Part shown: positions 27,753-37,008 of the stretch, piece by piece
How the letters are laid out: every line of letters begins with the position of its first letter
Position numbering within the stretch: position 1 is the first letter of the stretch
From: Rickettsiella endosymbiont of Aleochara curtula
Lineage (GTDB): Bacteria > Pseudomonadota > Gammaproteobacteria > Diplorickettsiales > Diplorickettsiaceae
NCBI RefSeq assembly: GCF_964030935.1
Contig: NZ_OZ034990.1
Location: forward strand, 124,001-188,000
Length of the DNA stretch: 64,000 bases
Direction of reading: 5' to 3'
The notes under the pieces: generated by a model
What the model was told of the DNA's origin: nothing
The model's database searches: none
Seen by the model: the letters and a program-made list of their open reading frames with translations, nothing else
Program-made: the position numbers and the translations under genes

Positions 27753-27777
27753 CGTTATGGCGAGGCCGCAACGTGGA
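27753..27777. repeat. palindromic repeat remnant, copy 11
   Basis: Only a left part, CGTTATGGCGAGGCCGCAAC, of the composite repeat remains. Confidence 0.6.
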
Positions 27778-27852
27778 CTAATGTTTTACGTAACCACCGA
27801 ATTTTTTAAATTTTCCACTGTCTAATTATATTTTTTAAAGACTATATTTTTT

Positions 27853-27882
27853 TATTTAATTAATATATATATTAATTAAATA
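27853..27882. promoter_or_regulatory. 30-base perfect A/T palindrome
   Basis: Every base pairs with its mirror from 27853 to 27882 (TATTTAATTAATATA and its exact complement). It ends 37 bases before the ATG of the 1675-residue gene. It could be an operator, a cruciform site or part of a pncB terminator (T-rich bases flank both sides). Confidence 0.6.
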
Positions 27883-27919
27883 TTTTATTTTCATTTTTAA
27901 AAAATGACAAGGATGTCTT

Positions 27920-30900
27920 ATGCCAAAAGATTCGCTGCTAACTGCCAACTTTTATTCACTACACCTAATAAGCGATAGCGAAGCTAGTTTTAACAAGCAT
28001 AATTTAGAGGAACTTGATCAATCAATTAAACAACAAATTTATCCTCATTTAATTGAACAACAAGTTCCCATTTATTATGCAGGACGACATACACTAAATG
28101 ACTTAAATAGATTTGTGTATAAACGTGCGGGTAGTGAATTGTATACGGATAATTTTATAATTTTGCAGAATGAATTAAGCTTAACCTTAATTAAAATAAA
28201 AAATTGGGCAAGAACGTATAATCTAGAGCATGCAGAAAGTTTAACAAATTTTATGAGAAAGCTAGAACAACCTAGCGATGGGATGGTATTACTCTATGGT
28301 GATGGAAAAAAATTATTAGAAAGAATAACAGTTCTTTTGCACAATTCAATAATTCCATTACAAGAGCGTAAAAATATTCTTATAAATTTATTAGCCGACA
28401 ATGAGTTAGCACACTGCATCGCCGGTTGTTATGCCAGAATTAATAGTGCGGCTCTACAACTAGAAGCAAATTTAGAAGGTAATCAGCAAATTAAACTTTG
28501 GTTACGTTCTTTTGCAAAAGATACCGCTAGTAATGTAGCGGCAAAACGTCCATTTGCTATACCTGACAGTTATCAAGTATTAGTTTGCAAGGCATCTCAT
28601 AGTGCAATAACCGCTAATTTATTACACGCACACAATTATTTATTGAGCCAAGCAAAAGAGTCTGGCTTTCCTATTTTGATCGAAAGAGATTTGGGTGCGA
28701 TTGAATTGGGAAATAAGTTAAGCCAATTTACTCGTTCTGCCATTGTTAACGCTTATATAAAAGAGTTGGAACAGCAGGTTACCGCTAAAAATTTAGTAGA
28801 TTATTTTACTGCTAAATTACATGAAAGTTTTAATACTATTATGCATAGTGACAATGATTACACAGATAAAGTTGCTATCATAATGAATAAATTAAACTTG
28901 ATCGGAGAGGATAGTTGGTTTAAAGAAAATAAAGTTGGATTAGAAGAAATTTTTGATGCTAATAATGAATTAAAGCCAAAAGACAATTTAAAGATAACCG
29001 TGACGCAAAGATTATTATCAAGAAAAATATTTACAGGATTTGAAAGTAAAAAAATAACTTTGTCAAACTTGCATCAATTAGAATATTACGGATTTCCAGA
29101 GATTATAGATTTAACTTGGGTATGGGTGAATCAGGAAAGAAAATTTTTGTTGCAACTTATTAAAGAAGATCGCTTAGCAAGCCTAATACCTACTGTGAAT
29201 AGAATTAAACAGGATTTATTTTCACATTATGAGCCAAATTTTATTCCGACTGTTATAATTTTAATCCACACTATATTTGTTACTAATACTAAATCACTAT
29301 TAACTATTCTAAAACATTTGCCTACGTCTTATCATGTTTATTTCCTAGATAATATTTTTTCAGAAAAGCTGGCTGTATTGATCAGAGAGAATGGCTCTGT
29401 GCATTTATTTATGCAGTTATTACACGATATGCCTAACAAAGCCAATAGGGTACTCTTAATTCAAAATTGTGGGAAAGAGTTTATCCATAAACTAATTGAC
29501 GAAGGTTTATCGGAAGCGGATATTCGCTGTACTTTCCCTGGTTTATCCATCAATTATAAACTAGAAAATTACGATACGATCAGTAAAAACCAAGCTTTGA
29601 GTGTGACCAAAGTATTTTTAAACCGTTTGATTGATAATAATTTCATAAATTTTTCAGAGCTTAATTTTAAACAGCTACCTTTTCACTATTTAGATTGGAA
29701 TAATTTTGCCAGTTTAAATTTTAAAAAAACTAAATTTTATCAATCAATACAACATGCTAATTTTGATAATGCACAATTAGAAGACACAATTTTTTATTCT
29801 TATTTAATTGATGTTTCATTTAGGCATGTAGATTTGCGAAAGACGAACTTTCGAAGTCCTAATAATTCTCCGTATAAAGAACTTGACTTCACCGGGGCGT
29901 TATTATCTACCAATGTATTTAGAAAATTTCTTTTTTCAGATATGTATCAATTTACAGGAGCAAATTTAAAAGAGATTGATTTTCAACGTGCTGATATAAA
30001 AGATAGATTAAGTTTTCTTGATTTTTCTGGCGCAAATTTAGAAGGTTGTAATTTAAACCAGCTTAATGTAGTAGGCCTTAAACTAGTTAAAGCTAATTTA
30101 ATCAATGTTGATCTACGTAAAACTAAAATGCATCTGCTAACTATCAATTCAGAAACAAAGTTGCAAGGTAGTCAATTAGAAGTGAGTTTAGTTAAATATA
30201 TGTATAATTTAGGTTTTAAAAATTTTGATGAGTGTAAAGTGTATATTAATATGGACTTTTTAGATGAAGGTTATGAACCGTTAAATTTCTATCGAACAGA
30301 TTTTAAAAATGCTAAATTTTTTGGACTGAGTTTTTATGTGCATTTTATAGAATCTGATCTAACTGGATCGATATTCCATTCTAGCGATCCCATGAATTCT
30401 AAATTTTATCTTAGTTTAAAAGCCATTAAAACGAAATTAGATAAAGTTCATTTTGAGCAAGTAAATTTTTTAAGCGATACTCGATTTAAATTCTACACGC
30501 TAAAAGATGTGAGCTTTAATCAAGTTGAGATGACAGCTAATATATTATTTGAATTCTATGAATCAGGACATCGGGATTTTTCTGGAGTTAAGGCGATAAA
30601 GGGACCGATTCCGAGAAAATTAGCCGCTTATCCGGTGTGGAATGCCAAGTTACCAAAAAATGTATTTATTGATCTTTTTAAACTGGGTTTACGTAATTTT
30701 CGAGGCAGTGATTTAAATAGTTTTTATTTAAGTCAGGTACTAACAGAAAAAGCAATGTCAGCTATTGATCTAAAATTGGAATATGCTCAATATAAGCCTT
30801 CACCATTAGGTTGTTCATTTAAGAGATCTAAGCGACAAACAAATCAATTGTGTTCGGTGCATCTATTATTACAAAAAATTCAGCGAAAACATCAAAATAT

Positions 30901-32947
30901 GATCACTTTGGAAGATGTTGAGCTATTAGCGCGGTCTTCTGCTCAAAATTTCATTATTAAAGATACACCTATTTTTCAAAAACCACTTTACTATTTGCAA
31001 AATGTTAATGAAGCCAATTTCTATTGGGGATATGAGACTGACGTAAGTGAACTCTATAGAATGAGCATTTATGCGATTAATAGTATTTCTGAAATAGATC
31101 GTAGTTTAATTAAGTTACATTTCTATATAACTAAATCCATTACAACGAATGAAAATTTGTTAACTGAAGTACAATATTTAAAAAAAATAGGTTTCTGTAA
31201 TGTTGTCTTTCATTATTTTAATCAACAGAGAGATTATTCTTCTATCTATCTTGAAAATCGAATTATCTCAGTAGGTACAGGTAAAAATATCTTATTTAAA
31301 ACGAAATTTTCTCAGAGTTTAATCATTATTAAAAACCCTCGATTTAACGAAAAAATATCTAAAAATTTACTACGACATATTGCGCGTAAAGTCAAGGAAA
31401 AAATTGGTCAAGGCAGAATGATAGGTAAAACGCACGGTGCACGCTATGATTTGGCTGCAATGGTGTTATTTTTTATTGGTGAAGCGCTAAGTAAGCCAGA
31501 AACAGCACAAATAAAATCTATTGATGAGTTAACTAAAATTCAATTAAAGGAAATGGTTCCTGTACTTGTGGAAAATATAGGACATAGTAGAGGGGCTAAT
31601 GCTAATCAAATTCAATCTGCAATCAATATTGCTAATCGATGTATCGATCAAGCTGCTTGTTCTACTGAAGAGTTATTGATAACCGACATCATGGATTCCA
31701 TGTATCGAATGCGCCCCGATCTAGAAATTGGTAATGATTATGCACGTAAAAAAATTGTCGAATTTTTCGTTAATATTGGTGATTTTTTGAAAAAAAATTT
31801 CTCTGAATTAAAACTTTTATTAGCTAAATTTTCTGATTTCAAAGAAACTCCACGCACGTTAACTGTATTAGATTCTCGAGGCTCATTGGTTAATGGTAGT
31901 TTACCTTTTCCGTTTAATTGGTATGAACAACCTCTCCTTTTAGAATTGATTAAAAGGATTGAATCGACCTTTATTGAATTAGGTTATGATTTAGAACAAG
32001 ATAACGAATTTTCTGAAATAAACTTAATCGAAACTTTAAATATTATTTGTAATAATCTTACCCACTATAAACAGGGTAATAGATTAAGCAGCAATGAAAT
32101 AACGCTTTTTTTACAAGATTATGGCTATTTGCAAGAAGTAATTCCCTTAATTCAACCGTTAAACTCATCAGATTTATCAATAGAAAATTCTGATGAGTAT
32201 ATGAATGATAGAGTCCCGGAAAACGTAAATCTTTATTTTAACTCAAGCCAGATTAGCAATGAATCTCATGTGTATCGTAAAAAGCGAGCCCTGAATTTTA
32301 TAGAACAGGAAATAAGCCTAAGAAATGATCAAGCTTGGCAGATAGCTGATCAATTTTTAGCTAAGCATGAACAATCCGCTAAATTTAATAAAACTAAACG
32401 TTCATTCTATGAAAATAAATTAACATTACCGAAGCAAGAGGTCACAACAAAAACTAAGCCTAGTTATCAACCTGATTCTTTAAAAGCTAAAACAAAAAAC
32501 ATTAAAAAAATATTACCAGACTTAAAGAACCCTGATAAATTTTTTCCTTTGTCAGAAAAACTAACTAAAAATACTCATTCCTCTCGCAATATTCCTATTA
32601 AGTTAATCAAAAATGCTCCGTTAACGTCTAACAATCATTTATTGCTTAGTCAATTCGGTAAAAATTTAGAAATGAAATCATACAATAAAAAAAATCATAT
32701 TTATAAAGATAGGCTTAATACTAATACTTTAAAATTAACCGATGTAAATTTTGGTTCAACGGTTAAGAATAAGCCGATAAAGTTTGTTACTGCACATTGT
32801 GATATAAACTCCTCACTTTTTTTTATTAATTTTTGTATCAAATGCTGTGCTAAACAGAATTATGTGCCTTTAAATAAAAAACAGTTTAGTTCGCAACAAA
32901 AAATACAAAGAAAAACTGATAAATTTCAAAAAAATTTATATCGATAG
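27920..32947 (+). CDS. giant hypothetical protein with pentapeptide-like repeats
   Basis: Unrecognised 1675-residue protein, ATG preceded by ACAAGGATGTCTT. It has no signal peptide or clear membrane helix. Residues 1-560 are helical. About 575-880 hold degenerate pentapeptide-type repeats (FTGANLKEIDFQRADI, FSGANLEGCNLNQL, LVKANLINVDLRKTKM), expected to form a beta-helix. About 1150-1320 is a mixed domain (KTHGARYDLAAMVLFFIGEA). From about 1440 the chain is basic and probably disordered. Dibasic or furin-like sites occur at 968-972 (KRSKR), 1453-1456 (RKKR) and about 1490 (KTKR). Size, A/T richness and position between pncB and pncA fit an acquired effector or toxin. Function unknown. Confidence 0.75.
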   Translation: MPKDSLLTANFYSLHLISDSEASFNKHNLEELDQSIKQQIYPHLIEQQVPIYYAGRHTLNDLNRFVYKRAGSELYTDNFIILQNELSLTLIKIKNWARTYNLEHAESLTNFMRKLEQPSDGMVLLYGDGKKLLERITVLLHNSIIPLQERKNILINLLADNELAHCIAGCYARINSAALQLEANLEGNQQIKLWLRSFAKDTASNVAAKRPFAIPDSYQVLVCKASHSAITANLLHAHNYLLSQAKESGFPILIERDLGAIELGNKLSQFTRSAIVNAYIKELEQQVTAKNLVDYFTAKLHESFNTIMHSDNDYTDKVAIIMNKLNLIGEDSWFKENKVGLEEIFDANNELKPKDNLKITVTQRLLSRKIFTGFESKKITLSNLHQLEYYGFPEIIDLTWVWVNQERKFLLQLIKEDRLASLIPTVNRIKQDLFSHYEPNFIPTVIILIHTIFVTNTKSLLTILKHLPTSYHVYFLDNIFSEKLAVLIRENGSVHLFMQLLHDMPNKANRVLLIQNCGKEFIHKLIDEGLSEADIRCTFPGLSINYKLENYDTISKNQALSVTKVFLNRLIDNNFINFSELNFKQLPFHYLDWNNFASLNFKKTKFYQSIQHANFDNAQLEDTIFYSYLIDVSFRHVDLRKTNFRSPNNSPYKELDFTGALLSTNVFRKFLFSDMYQFTGANLKEIDFQRADIKDRLSFLDFSGANLEGCNLNQLNVVGLKLVKANLINVDLRKTKMHLLTINSETKLQGSQLEVSLVKYMYNLGFKNFDECKVYINMDFLDEGYEPLNFYRTDFKNAKFFGLSFYVHFIESDLTGSIFHSSDPMNSKFYLSLKAIKTKLDKVHFEQVNFLSDTRFKFYTLKDVSFNQVEMTANILFEFYESGHRDFSGVKAIKGPIPRKLAAYPVWNAKLPKNVFIDLFKLGLRNFRGSDLNSFYLSQVLTEKAMSAIDLKLEYAQYKPSPLGCSFKRSKRQTNQLCSVHLLLQKIQRKHQNMITLEDVELLARSSAQNFIIKDTPIFQKPLYYLQNVNEANFYWGYETDVSELYRMSIYAINSISEIDRSLIKLHFYITKSITTNENLLTEVQYLKKIGFCNVVFHYFNQQRDYSSIYLENRIISVGTGKNILFKTKFSQSLIIIKNPRFNEKISKNLLRHIARKVKEKIGQGRMIGKTHGARYDLAAMVLFFIGEALSKPETAQIKSIDELTKIQLKEMVPVLVENIGHSRGANANQIQSAINIANRCIDQAACSTEELLITDIMDSMYRMRPDLEIGNDYARKKIVEFFVNIGDFLKKNFSELKLLLAKFSDFKETPRTLTVLDSRGSLVNGSLPFPFNWYEQPLLLELIKRIESTFIELGYDLEQDNEFSEINLIETLNIICNNLTHYKQGNRLSSNEITLFLQDYGYLQEVIPLIQPLNSSDLSIENSDEYMNDRVPENVNLYFNSSQISNESHVYRKKRALNFIEQEISLRNDQAWQIADQFLAKHEQSAKFNKTKRSFYENKLTLPKQEVTTKTKPSYQPDSLKAKTKNIKKILPDLKNPDKFFPLSEKLTKNTHSSRNIPIKLIKNAPLTSNNHLLLSQFGKNLEMKSYNKKNHIYKDRLNTNTLKLTDVNFGSTVKNKPIKFVTAHCDINSSLFFINFCIKCCAKQNYVPLNKKQFSSQQKIQRKTDKFQKNLYR

Positions 32948-33136
32948 CATTAGCGTTCTGCAGCACCAAAATGATCTTTTTTGTTAAAGTTCCATGTGGT
33001 GAATATCCTTAGTCTTCCTGAGACTAACTATCTTTCTCTTTCCTGAGATGGAAAAACAGATTAAAATAAAAATGGTGAGTGGCACTGTGCTTGCTTAATT
33101 AATATAATAATTTTTTGTTCATGGAATCTAACTTTT

Positions 33137-33754
33137 ATGAAAAGAGCCTTGATCTTAGTGGATTTACAAAATGATTTTATGCCTGGAGGTCCATTAGCAG
33201 TGGATAACGCTGACGAAGTGATTCCAGTGGCTAATCGCGTTCAAGAGCATTTCAAATATGTTATCGCTACGCAGGATTGGCATCCTGAGGATCATTCTTG
33301 TTTTGCTGATAATCATAAAGATCGCTTTCCTGGAGAGTTTATTCAACAAGCCGGCTTATCGCAAATGTTATGGCCGGTACATTGCGTGCAAAACACTAAA
33401 GGTGCCGAGTTTGTCAAAGATCTAAAATTGGATCATATTATCAAAGTTTTTCGTAAAGGTAATGATCCCGAAATTGATAGTTATAGTGGTTTTTTTGAAA
33501 ATGATCAGCAGAAAGAAACCGGTTTAGCGGACTTTCTCAAAGAATTGCAGATTAGTGAAGTATATATTATGGGCGTAGCAACCGATTATTGCGTTAAATA
33601 TACCGTGTTAGATGCCTGTAAACTGGGTTTCAAAACCTACTTGATTGAAGATGGATGTCGAGCGGTGAACGTCAATCCAGAAGATGGACGTTTAGCCATT
33701 TCTGAAATGAAAACCGTCGGCGTAAAAATTATTCAAAGTGATGAAGTAGAATGA
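33137..33754 (+). CDS. pncA: nicotinamidase
   Basis: Hydrolyses nicotinamide to nicotinate, feeding PncB. It has 205 residues of the isochorismatase-like fold. The catalytic triad is visible as D9 (LVDLQNDFMPGG), K107 (FRKGNDPE) and C152 (GVATDYCVKYT). Metal-binding DWHPEDH and the cis-peptide region support nicotinamidase over isochorismatase. The ATG follows GGAATCTAACTTTT. The 1675-residue gene separates it from pncB. Confidence 0.94.
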   Translation: MKRALILVDLQNDFMPGGPLAVDNADEVIPVANRVQEHFKYVIATQDWHPEDHSCFADNHKDRFPGEFIQQAGLSQMLWPVHCVQNTKGAEFVKDLKLDHIIKVFRKGNDPEIDSYSGFFENDQQKETGLADFLKELQISEVYIMGVATDYCVKYTVLDACKLGFKTYLIEDGCRAVNVNPEDGRLAISEMKTVGVKIIQSDEVE

Positions 33755-33767
33755 AAAATTTAGCTAC

Positions 33768-33853
33768 CGTCAAGGCGAGCGAATGTAATGAGCGGGGCCA
33801 TCTATAGTTTTGTAGTTCCTAGATTGCCACACGCCTGCGGCGCTTGCGATGAC
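33768..33853. repeat. composite palindromic repeat, copy 12
   Basis: GTCAAGGCGAGCGAATG...GGGGCCATCTA, a short insert, then GATTGCCACACGCC...GGCGCTTGCGATGAC. Downstream of pncA. Confidence 0.85.
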
Positions 33854-33962
33854 AATCAATATACTATATGAATCGCTAGATGCACTTTTTACCGAAGGAA
33901 TAAAACAAAAGACGCAAATATATTCAGGAATAATCAAGTATTTTGTTTTAGTTCAAGACGGA

Positions 33963-34015
33963 TGATTGTAGAGGAGCGGAGTGCATTGCGAAATGCATGA
34001 GCACGGAAACAATCA
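33963..34015. repeat. third palindromic element
   Basis: Nested inverted arms TGATTGT (33963) / ACAATCA (34009) and TGCAT (33982) / ATGCA (33993). It is flanked by direct repeats near AAAACAAAAGACGCAAATAT (33903) and AAAATAAAAGACGCAGATTAT (34030). It lies between pncA and epmA; it could be a small structured RNA or a mobile palindrome. Confidence 0.5.
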
Positions 34016-34051
34016 GCCAACACAGAATTAAAATAAAAGACGCAGATTATA

Positions 34052-35032
34052 CTAGGAACGTTGGATGGAAAAGCTAATAACGTCTGAAAGCTTATTCGCG
34101 TTTGCCATAAGCATTAATAGGCGATCAAGGCCTAAAGCAACGCCTGCACAATCAGGAAGACCGTGTGTTAAAGCTGCTAATAAATACTCATCGATGGGTA
34201 CGGATGGATAAGCAAGTTTTTCACGAGTGCAGAGATCATTTTGAAAGCGTAATCGTTGCTCGTTAGCATCATTTAATTCATGAAAGCCATTGGCAAGTTC
34301 GATACCATTTAGATAAACCTCAAAACGTTCCGCCACCGGTATTGTATCGTTGCGCACTTTGGCTAAAGCAGCTAGAGTAACCGGGTAGTCATAAATAAAA
34401 ACCAATTGTCTAGGTAATTGCGGTTCAATAATATTCGACATTAAGAAATTTAAATAATCTGCAATGGTGTTTAGATCTAAATTTTCAGTGCCTAGGCCTA
34501 AACCAAGCGAGAGTTGTTTTAACTCGCTAAGGGTTAGTCGATGAGGATTGCAACTCAAATAACGTTGAAAAACTTCTGCATAACTAAAACGTTGTGCGGG
34601 TCCACACGCTAATAATTTTTTTAATAAAGCTTCGACTTCGTCCATGAGTTGATGATGATCATAGTCAGGTCGATACCATTCTAATAAGCTAAATTCAGGA
34701 TTATGATAACGCCCCGATTCTCCTTGGTTACGAAATGCTTTGGAAATTTGATAGATGGGTCCCGATCCCGCCGCCAACAAACGTTTCATAGAAAACTCAG
34801 GAGAAGTTTGTAGAAAAAGTGTCTGTTGGTGCTGGCTATTATCCAAGTAATATTGTGTTTGGAAACTATGCAGATGAGGGTCCGTGACCGTTGCTTGGCT
34901 GAGTAAAGGAGTTTCTACTTCTAACACTCGACGTTCGGCAAAAAATTTACGAATGTCGGCTAAGAGTTTGGCGCGACAATGTAACATTGGCAGCGTGGTA
35001 GTAGGCTGCCAAGTGTTTTTAAACTCCATCAT
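34052..35032 (-). CDS. epmA: elongation factor P--(R)-beta-lysine ligase
   Basis: Class II lysyl-tRNA-synthetase-like enzyme that attaches beta-lysine to EF-P. I choose the ATG pair at 35032/35029 (MMEFKNTWQPT), matching the E. coli start; a GTG seven codons upstream also opens the frame. It has about 326 residues. There is no N-terminal anticodon-binding domain, as expected. Motifs VLEVETPLLSQATVTDPHL, FRNQGESGRYHNPEFSLLEW and the C-terminal GVALGLDRLLML are clear. The start overlaps the end of dotB, so it is translated from the dot operon. EpmB and EF-P are not in this window. Confidence 0.94.
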   Translation of the reverse strand: MMEFKNTWQPTTTLPMLHCRAKLLADIRKFFAERRVLEVETPLLSQATVTDPHLHSFQTQYYLDNSQHQQTLFLQTSPEFSMKRLLAAGSGPIYQISKAFRNQGESGRYHNPEFSLLEWYRPDYDHHQLMDEVEALLKKLLACGPAQRFSYAEVFQRYLSCNPHRLTLSELKQLSLGLGLGTENLDLNTIADYLNFLMSNIIEPQLPRQLVFIYDYPVTLAALAKVRNDTIPVAERFEVYLNGIELANGFHELNDANEQRLRFQNDLCTREKLAYPSVPIDEYLLAALTHGLPDCAGVALGLDRLLMLMANANKLSDVISFSIQRS

Positions 35033-36164
35033 GGTGCTCAGAGAATTCTGCACTAAGCATTAAGCGTTTATAGACACGTTCGCTGATGAGACCGGCGTCA
35101 AATTTACGTTTGGCATCCACAGACATCGGTTGACCCTGTTCTTTTAACATGCGTCGCGTAGTGGCACTGATATTATCTAAATTAGAATCTAATAAATAAT
35201 CTCGCAGTTTTTCATCAAAAACTAAAAACTCGCGTAAGGCAATGCGGCGCCCATCCATACTAGGCACCAATTGCTGCCAAATTACCACACGTATAGTTTC
35301 AATAATATCGATCATTCTGGCTTTTGCTTCTTCAGCAGGAAAGGAATTGACTAAGCGTCTTAAGGTTTCGGCCACGCCATTGCTGTGTAACGTTGTGTAG
35401 ACAGGATGTCCTGTTAATGCGGCTTCGATAGAAGCACCGATGGTTTCCGGATCCCGTGATTCGCCGACTAATATGAGTCGAGGTTTACGTCGTAAGGCAT
35501 TACGGACGCCCGCGGCGAAGCTGGGTAGATGTCTAGGTATCTCGGATTGACTGACGATAGCACTGGGCATGTCAATTGAGTCATAGACAAATTCTATCGG
35601 CGCTTCGTAGGTAAGGATTTTACGATGTGAATCTTCTTTTTCAGCCAGATCGCGGATAATAGCCGCTAACAAAGTGGTTTTACCGGAACCGGTTGCGCCA
35701 GTGACATACACGATGCCTTGCGCAGGTGCTAAGGCATGGATTAATTCGCTTTCTAAATTCAGATCCGACATTTTAGGTGGCGTACTCGGAATAGTACGAA
35801 AGCTTATTTGTATCGCGTCATGACCTTCTACTAAGCAACCTGTGGCATTGACACGGAATCGATAACGTTCGTTGCGATTGGGTCGAAATTCATAGTGTGT
35901 ATCGATATCAACGCCACTTAAAATTTGCGCACTACCATTAGGACCATAGATAAGATTGAGTGTTTCAGAGACTTCGGTATTAGATAATTTACGCTGTGTG
36001 ATACGCAGTAGGCGACCGTAACTTTCAGCAAAGACGGGCTCGCCGGTTTGTAACGTAATATCCGAAGCGCCCAACTTTTGACAGTGGATGAGTAGTCGCG
36101 CTAGACAAGCCGAAGTGAAGCGTACCGGTTCATCGGGAAGTAGATGGGCTGTCATCATCATCAT
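35019..36164 (-). CDS. dotB: type IVB secretion ATPase DotB
   Basis: Cytoplasmic PilT/VirB11-like hexameric ATPase of the Dot/Icm secretion system. It has 381 residues from the first of four consecutive ATG codons (36164, 36161, 36158, 36155). An N-terminal PAS-like domain contains LGASDITLQTGEPVF. Walker A GATGSGKT is at about 156-163, then LTYEAPIEFVYDS (Asp box), RKPRLILVGESRDPET (Walker B) and the HSNGVAETLRRL His box. It overlaps dotC by about 35 bases and epmA by 14. Close to Legionella and Coxiella DotB throughout. Confidence 0.96.
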   Translation of the reverse strand: MMMMTAHLLPDEPVRFTSACLARLLIHCQKLGASDITLQTGEPVFAESYGRLLRITQRKLSNTEVSETLNLIYGPNGSAQILSGVDIDTHYEFRPNRNERYRFRVNATGCLVEGHDAIQISFRTIPSTPPKMSDLNLESELIHALAPAQGIVYVTGATGSGKTTLLAAIIRDLAEKEDSHRKILTYEAPIEFVYDSIDMPSAIVSQSEIPRHLPSFAAGVRNALRRKPRLILVGESRDPETIGASIEAALTGHPVYTTLHSNGVAETLRRLVNSFPAEEAKARMIDIIETIRVVIWQQLVPSMDGRRIALREFLVFDEKLRDYLLDSNLDNISATTRRMLKEQGQPMSVDAKRKFDAGLISERVYKRLMLSAEFSEHHDGV

Positions 36165-37008
36165 GCGTCACGATGGATTTCCATCGGCCCGGATTAACTT
36201 GTAATTTTGGTAAGGAAGTGATACGCAATATTTGATCATTAATATGTAAATCAGAACTATCGCCGGTAACTCCAAGATCAGTATGTGCTACAAAAGGTTT
36301 ACTGACCATGCCTTTCAATAATAAATTTCGATATAAAGCCATACCAGTGTAATCGCGGGTTAGGCGCGCTAAATTATCATTAAAAATAGCATCGGCTTGA
36401 TCAATCCCATCTTGCCATCCCAACGTAGCATATTTTTTCCAGACGAGTCGTTCTTCAGGTGTTTTTGGCAAAAAAGCGGGTAAGGGTAATTCGGGATGTT
36501 GGTAATCCATCCATACATAATTACGCCACTGCGGCGGTGCTGTGGTGAAGCGCGCCTGACTAATAATCTGGTAAGTACGATCGTCGATACGTAAAGTTTG
36601 GCTATCCGCGAGTTTCAGTGAATTATTTCCTTGGACTAGCACAGGAGGTATGACGTTGTGATCGAGTAAAATTAAATTGAAATTAAAGATACGATCTAAT
36701 TGTGATGAGTTCTTAGTTAATACTTGATTAATCTGTTCTGAACGCCAAGCTAAACCCGCTTGCGCACCGACACTCATCGCGATGTCTTGTAGTGCTTGTG
36801 AACGTAAAGCGGTCATTTGCTTCTTGTCCTTCGTGACCTGGGCATGTAAGTCTTGTAGCTGCGCTAAATTATCTAAACTACCAACGGTTTTATAATTAGG
36901 TTGTACGGTGCTACAGGCACTGAGCAGCGCAAATAGGCTCAAGCCAAATACTATTCTCGGATATTTTCGTAAAAATTTTTCGAAATACTTAATATTAATA
37001 TTTAGCAT
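36130..37008 (-). CDS. dotC: type IVB secretion lipoprotein DotC
   Basis: Outer-membrane core lipoprotein of the Dot/Icm system; with DotD it helps localise DotH. It has 292 residues with lipobox LSAC and lipidated C32. Family hallmarks are QALQDIAMSVGAQAGLAWRS, FNFNLILLDHNVIPPVL, PPQWRNYVWMDY and the late ITSLPKLQVNPGRW. The start overlaps dotD by 14 bases and the end overlaps dotB. The C-terminal tail is rich in Asp and Ser. Confidence 0.95.
   Translation of the reverse strand: MLNINIKYFEKFLRKYPRIVFGLSLFALLSACSTVQPNYKTVGSLDNLAQLQDLHAQVTKDKKQMTALRSQALQDIAMSVGAQAGLAWRSEQINQVLTKNSSQLDRIFNFNLILLDHNVIPPVLVQGNNSLKLADSQTLRIDDRTYQIISQARFTTAPPQWRNYVWMDYQHPELPLPAFLPKTPEERLVWKKYATLGWQDGIDQADAIFNDNLARLTRDYTGMALYRNLLLKGMVSKPFVAHTDLGVTGDSSDLHINDQILRITSLPKLQVNPGRWKSIVTHDDDDSPSTSR

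Noticed and set aside
29650-30600. Qnr/MfpA-like gyrase-protecting pentapeptide protein
   Set aside because: Repeats are too degenerate and form only part of a 1675-residue chain.
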